From Crocinitomicaceae bacterium (lineage in GTDB: Bacteria > Bacteroidota > Bacteroidia > Flavobacteriales_D > Crocinitomicaceae): 64,000 nt of DNA. Under the pieces are notes generated by a model. The model did no database searches, had not been told where the DNA came from, and saw only the letters and a program-made list of their open reading frames with translations. Shown piece after piece: positions 61,522-64,000 of the stretch. The stretch is from positions 1 to 64,000 of the forward strand of contig JAQXBM010000027.1 in assembly GCA_029252405.1 (NCBI GenBank), given 5' to 3'. Both the position numbers and the translations under genes were made by a program. How positions within the stretch are numbered: the stretch's first letter is position 1; each line of letters begins with the position of its first letter.

Positions 61522-63744
61522 TTATTGCTTAATTACTTTTTTGGTAACCGTTTGCCCGTTTGATAGTTCTGCTGAAACGAAATAAATTCCAGAAGGATAA
61601 TCCTCTAAATTGATCTCAACTTTCTTGCTTGATGTTTCTTCGCTGAAGACTAATTGACTTTGTAAATTGATCAATTGGATGCGCTCAATTTGAACATCAT
61701 TGGACGAAAGCGTAATCAAGTTATTTGTTGGATTTGGGTAAACATTCAATTTCGATTGCTCGATTTCATTGATGGATACATTGCTGTTCGCATCGTGCTC
61801 GTAACGGTAAATTCCGCCCAAATCTTGACCTGCGTACAGCTCAAGATTTCCGTCAGTGTCCATATCAGAAACCCAGAACGAGCTGTATGCCTCCGTGTTG
61901 ATGCCTAAATAGTTGTTTGATTCTTTTACGAATGGTTGACCTGGGTCAAGGTTACCATCAATATCCGAAATGAAATGCATGCGTCCTGATAAATCACCAA
62001 CAAACAAACGTGTGGTGTCGTCGTATCGAAAAAAGTGTGGAGTAGCATATCCATCTGGACTGTTTGAAGAAACATTGAGATTCCCCAAGAATGAATTGTA
62101 TAAGGTGAACTCTGGCGTGTTTGCAGTACCCGTATTTTGGTAATACATCATCGTACCGTCTTTTCTCCCGAGAATTAGATCGAGTAAGCCATCATCATCA
62201 AGATCAAAAAGCTGAGGGTAACAGAAGGCATCGGCAGTAATGATCGTCCCATTATTGTCGCTGTAATTTTGAAGTACTGATGAAAATACTGATCCAGATC
62301 CAGTCGATTGATTTTCGACGTAGGCTAGCGTTCCATTCTCTAAGCCCAAAATCATGTCTTTGTCACCATCGTTGTCAAGGTCACCAAATGTTGGAACTGA
62401 GCGAAGGCCAAGTCCAAGACTGGGGAGGTTGAAGAAATTATCATCGACAAAAGTGAACACAGGATCAGTTGATGTTCCTGTGTTTTGGTAATAAGCAATA
62501 GACGCTTCTTTGTCCAAAACGGGCTTGTATCGGAAAAAATTGGAGACAATCATATCTTCGAGTCCATCTTCATTGATGTCTGTGAAAACGGGTATAGATC
62601 CGTTACCGTGATCGATCATTTCATCCTGTAAGAAATCATTTTGCGTATAGACGAAATTTGGTAACGCATTGGAACCATAATTTTTGTAGAACACAATACT
62701 TCGTTCATTTTCTGAAATAACTTTTGCATTGGCCGCAACAATCAGGTCTTTCACTCCATCAAAATCAACATCTAGGAAAAATGAAGCAGGAAAGAGATTC
62801 ATGTTCGCAGGTGTTGTGTTGGATGGGAAAGCATTGTCGGCGCTAATCATTGGAGAATCCGTGTTCGGTGCTGTTCCTCCATTAATCAATAAGGTAAGAT
62901 TTGGAAAGGCAACATCACCAAGTACTAAATCCATCACTCCTGAATTGTCGATGTCCAAAGCCAGAACAGTTGAGCCAGAATGAGCACCACTGCGACTACC
63001 ACTTTCAGGATTAGAGATGCCACCACCTACGCAAGGAGAGTTCGGATCGTTCAACACCACAAGGTTCGTTGAGAAATCTTCTCTGAATTTCCCCCAACAT
63101 TCATTCTTTTGAATGAAAATGAGTGAATCTGGAATACCGTACAGTTCCATCGATTGATTTTGGTGGTATTCCAAATGTTGACCGCCAATATGGAAGGTTA
63201 ATACGTCAATATCACCGTCGAAATCGACATCAACAATGGCGGGAATGTCAGATGAGCTCACATACAAATTTTGGTATCCGTTGGGAACGGTTGTGTAAAT
63301 AAGGTCGCTTGCTAATTCCCATTGCAATCCAGAAACCACATCCCCAATATTGCGGTATACTTTGATTCCACCAATACCATAGGTAAATAGATCTTTTCTT
63401 CCATCATTATCGTAATCCACCAAGGCGCATCTGTAGCGAAGGTCGCTTGGGAATCTGTTTTTCGCGTTGTATGAAAGTTCATAATGCTTATTGGCACCTT
63501 CTCCTTCTTGAGTATATACGCGAATGTTATTGCTTGATCGATCAAAGACAAATAAATCCAAATCACCATCAAAATCAAAGTCGAAATCGGAAAGCTGCGC
63601 ATAGTTTAAACCGCCGGCCCAAGAATTATTCAACGTATCAGCTCCAATTTTTACTGGAAGATCTTGATTGAAGTCAAATTGAAATTGTCCAAAGGAAATG
63701 TTGGATAAGGCTATCAGTAATACGGACAGAAAAGTGATGCGCAT
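61522..63744 (-). CDS. Secreted FG-GAP/VCBS-repeat protein with T9SS sorting domain
   Basis: A 740-aa surface protein with signal peptide MRITFLSVLLIALSNISFGQ. At least eight FG-GAP/VCBS Ca2+-binding loops recur: DFDFDGDLDLFVFD, DYDNDGRKDLFTYG, DVDFDGDIDVLTFH, DVDFDGVKDLIVAA, DINEDGLEDMIVSN, DLDNDGDKDMILGL, DLDDDGLLDLILGR. They form a beta-propeller. The last ~75 residues (KLNVYPNPTNNLITLSS, YPSGIYFVSAELSNGQTVTKKVIKQ) are a type A T9SS sorting domain. Binding target unknown. Confidence 0.92.
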   Translation of the reverse strand: MRITFLSVLLIALSNISFGQFQFDFNQDLPVKIGADTLNNSWAGGLNYAQLSDFDFDFDGDLDLFVFDRSSNNIRVYTQEGEGANKHYELSYNAKNRFPSDLRYRCALVDYDNDGRKDLFTYGIGGIKVYRNIGDVVSGLQWELASDLIYTTVPNGYQNLYVSSSDIPAIVDVDFDGDIDVLTFHIGGQHLEYHQNQSMELYGIPDSLIFIQKNECWGKFREDFSTNLVVLNDPNSPCVGGGISNPESGSRSGAHSGSTVLALDIDNSGVMDLVLGDVAFPNLTLLINGGTAPNTDSPMISADNAFPSNTTPANMNLFPASFFLDVDFDGVKDLIVAANAKVISENERSIVFYKNYGSNALPNFVYTQNDFLQDEMIDHGNGSIPVFTDINEDGLEDMIVSNFFRYKPVLDKEASIAYYQNTGTSTDPVFTFVDDNFFNLPSLGLGLRSVPTFGDLDNDGDKDMILGLENGTLAYVENQSTGSGSVFSSVLQNYSDNNGTIITADAFCYPQLFDLDDDGLLDLILGRKDGTMMYYQNTGTANTPEFTLYNSFLGNLNVSSNSPDGYATPHFFRYDDTTRLFVGDLSGRMHFISDIDGNLDPGQPFVKESNNYLGINTEAYSSFWVSDMDTDGNLELYAGQDLGGIYRYEHDANSNVSINEIEQSKLNVYPNPTNNLITLSSNDVQIERIQLINLQSQLVFSEETSSKKVEINLEDYPSGIYFVSAELSNGQTVTKKVIKQ

Positions 63745-63900
63745 GATGTTCCTATTTAATTATAAGACGTATAGTATATACCTCCCGTTGGCAAGTTATC
63801 AATTTTTCACAAAACCTATTGTAATCCTTGGAAATTGACAATCTTTAACCCATTTTTAAGACCGAAACTATGCTATAATGAACTCGCTAAAATACCTACC

Positions 63901-64000
63901 ATGAAACGAACTCTGATAATCAGTCTGTTAACGTTATTTGTTACGTGTTTTTCGCATTTTTCCTACTCATGTCACCTCATATCTATTACCGAAACTTCAG
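63901..64000 (+). CDS. 5' end of a secreted protein gene, cut by the window edge
   Basis: ATG 63901 starts a clear signal peptide (MKRTLIISLLTLFVTCFSHFS) followed by YSCHLISITETS; the frame is open to the last base. A TATAAT box at about 63872-63877 stands some 25 bases before the start. Too little is present to name a family. Confidence 0.6.
   Translation, partial: MKRTLIISLLTLFVTCFSHFSYSCHLISITETS

Noticed and set aside
63872-63877. TATAAT as an E. coli-type promoter for the last partial gene
   Set aside because: No matching -35 box 16-18 bases upstream, and this phylum uses TAnnTTTG; kept only as a remark.

Overview
The window looks like chromosome of a Bacteroidota member, most likely order Flavobacteriales near Fluviicola/Crocinitomicaceae (inference from gene content; not tested by alignment). 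Supporting signs are a complete PorP/SprF-GldK-GldL-GldM-GldN gliding/type IX secretion (T9SS) locus, four proteins ending in T9SS sorting domains, DUF5777/DUF4836/DUF547 lipoproteins, weak Shine-Dalgarno use, and a Bacteroidetes-type sigma promoter (TTTG-N19-TAATTTTG) in front of miaB. No rRNA, tRNA, CRISPR array or insertion sequence was seen.
Layout. 1-4.4 kb: 3' part of a giant repetitive secreted adhesin. 4.5-6 kb: a voltage-gated K+ channel and a small outer-membrane protein. 6-13 kb (minus strand): miaB, sigma-54 activator, lptE, an acidic TPR protein and secG form one operon, followed by groES-groEL with its own sigma-54-like promoter and a palindrome. 13.3-24.8 kb (plus): topA, an arginase-fold protein lacking key metal ligands, and the T9SS motor/gliding locus with two gldN copies. 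24.9-27.8 kb (minus): DUF547 lipoprotein, an unknown, a repeat-rich non-coding stretch, 5-formyl-THF cyclo-ligase and YbaB. 28-31 kb (plus): a group of haem-binding envelope proteins. 31-36 kb: regulators, DUF4836 lipoprotein, msrB, and a T9SS Asp-box protein.
36.6-41 kb: two tandem PPK2 kinases, then an unusual cassette of three tandem 55-56 aa DUF1843-like peptides, a hairpin terminator, a radical SAM/SPASM protein with an added zinc ribbon, and a methyltransferase overlapping it. This has the architecture of a ribosomally made, post-translationally modified peptide (RiPP) pathway. 41-48.5 kb: lytic transglycosylase, yidD, a DUF5060-type glycosidase-like protein and three glycosyltransferase-type membrane proteins, one fused to a periplasmic beta-sandwich. 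48.5-52 kb: a FixG/NosR-like membrane iron-sulfur protein with an FAD oxidoreductase.
52.4-58.2 kb (plus): a molybdenum/tungsten locus holding ModC, two molybdenum-storage-protein-like subunits, an ABC-2 exporter pair, ModA and ModB, the last six genes overlapping or nearly touching. 58.4-64 kb: two DUF486 membrane proteins, accA, ispE, a small gene broken by an in-frame amber codon, a VCBS/FG-GAP T9SS protein, and the first 100 bases of another secreted protein.
The most notable points are the peptide/radical-SAM cassette, the molybdenum storage and transport locus, the putative sigma-54 circuit linking the activator operon to groESL, and repeat palindromes that have become coding sequence in the acidic TPR protein.
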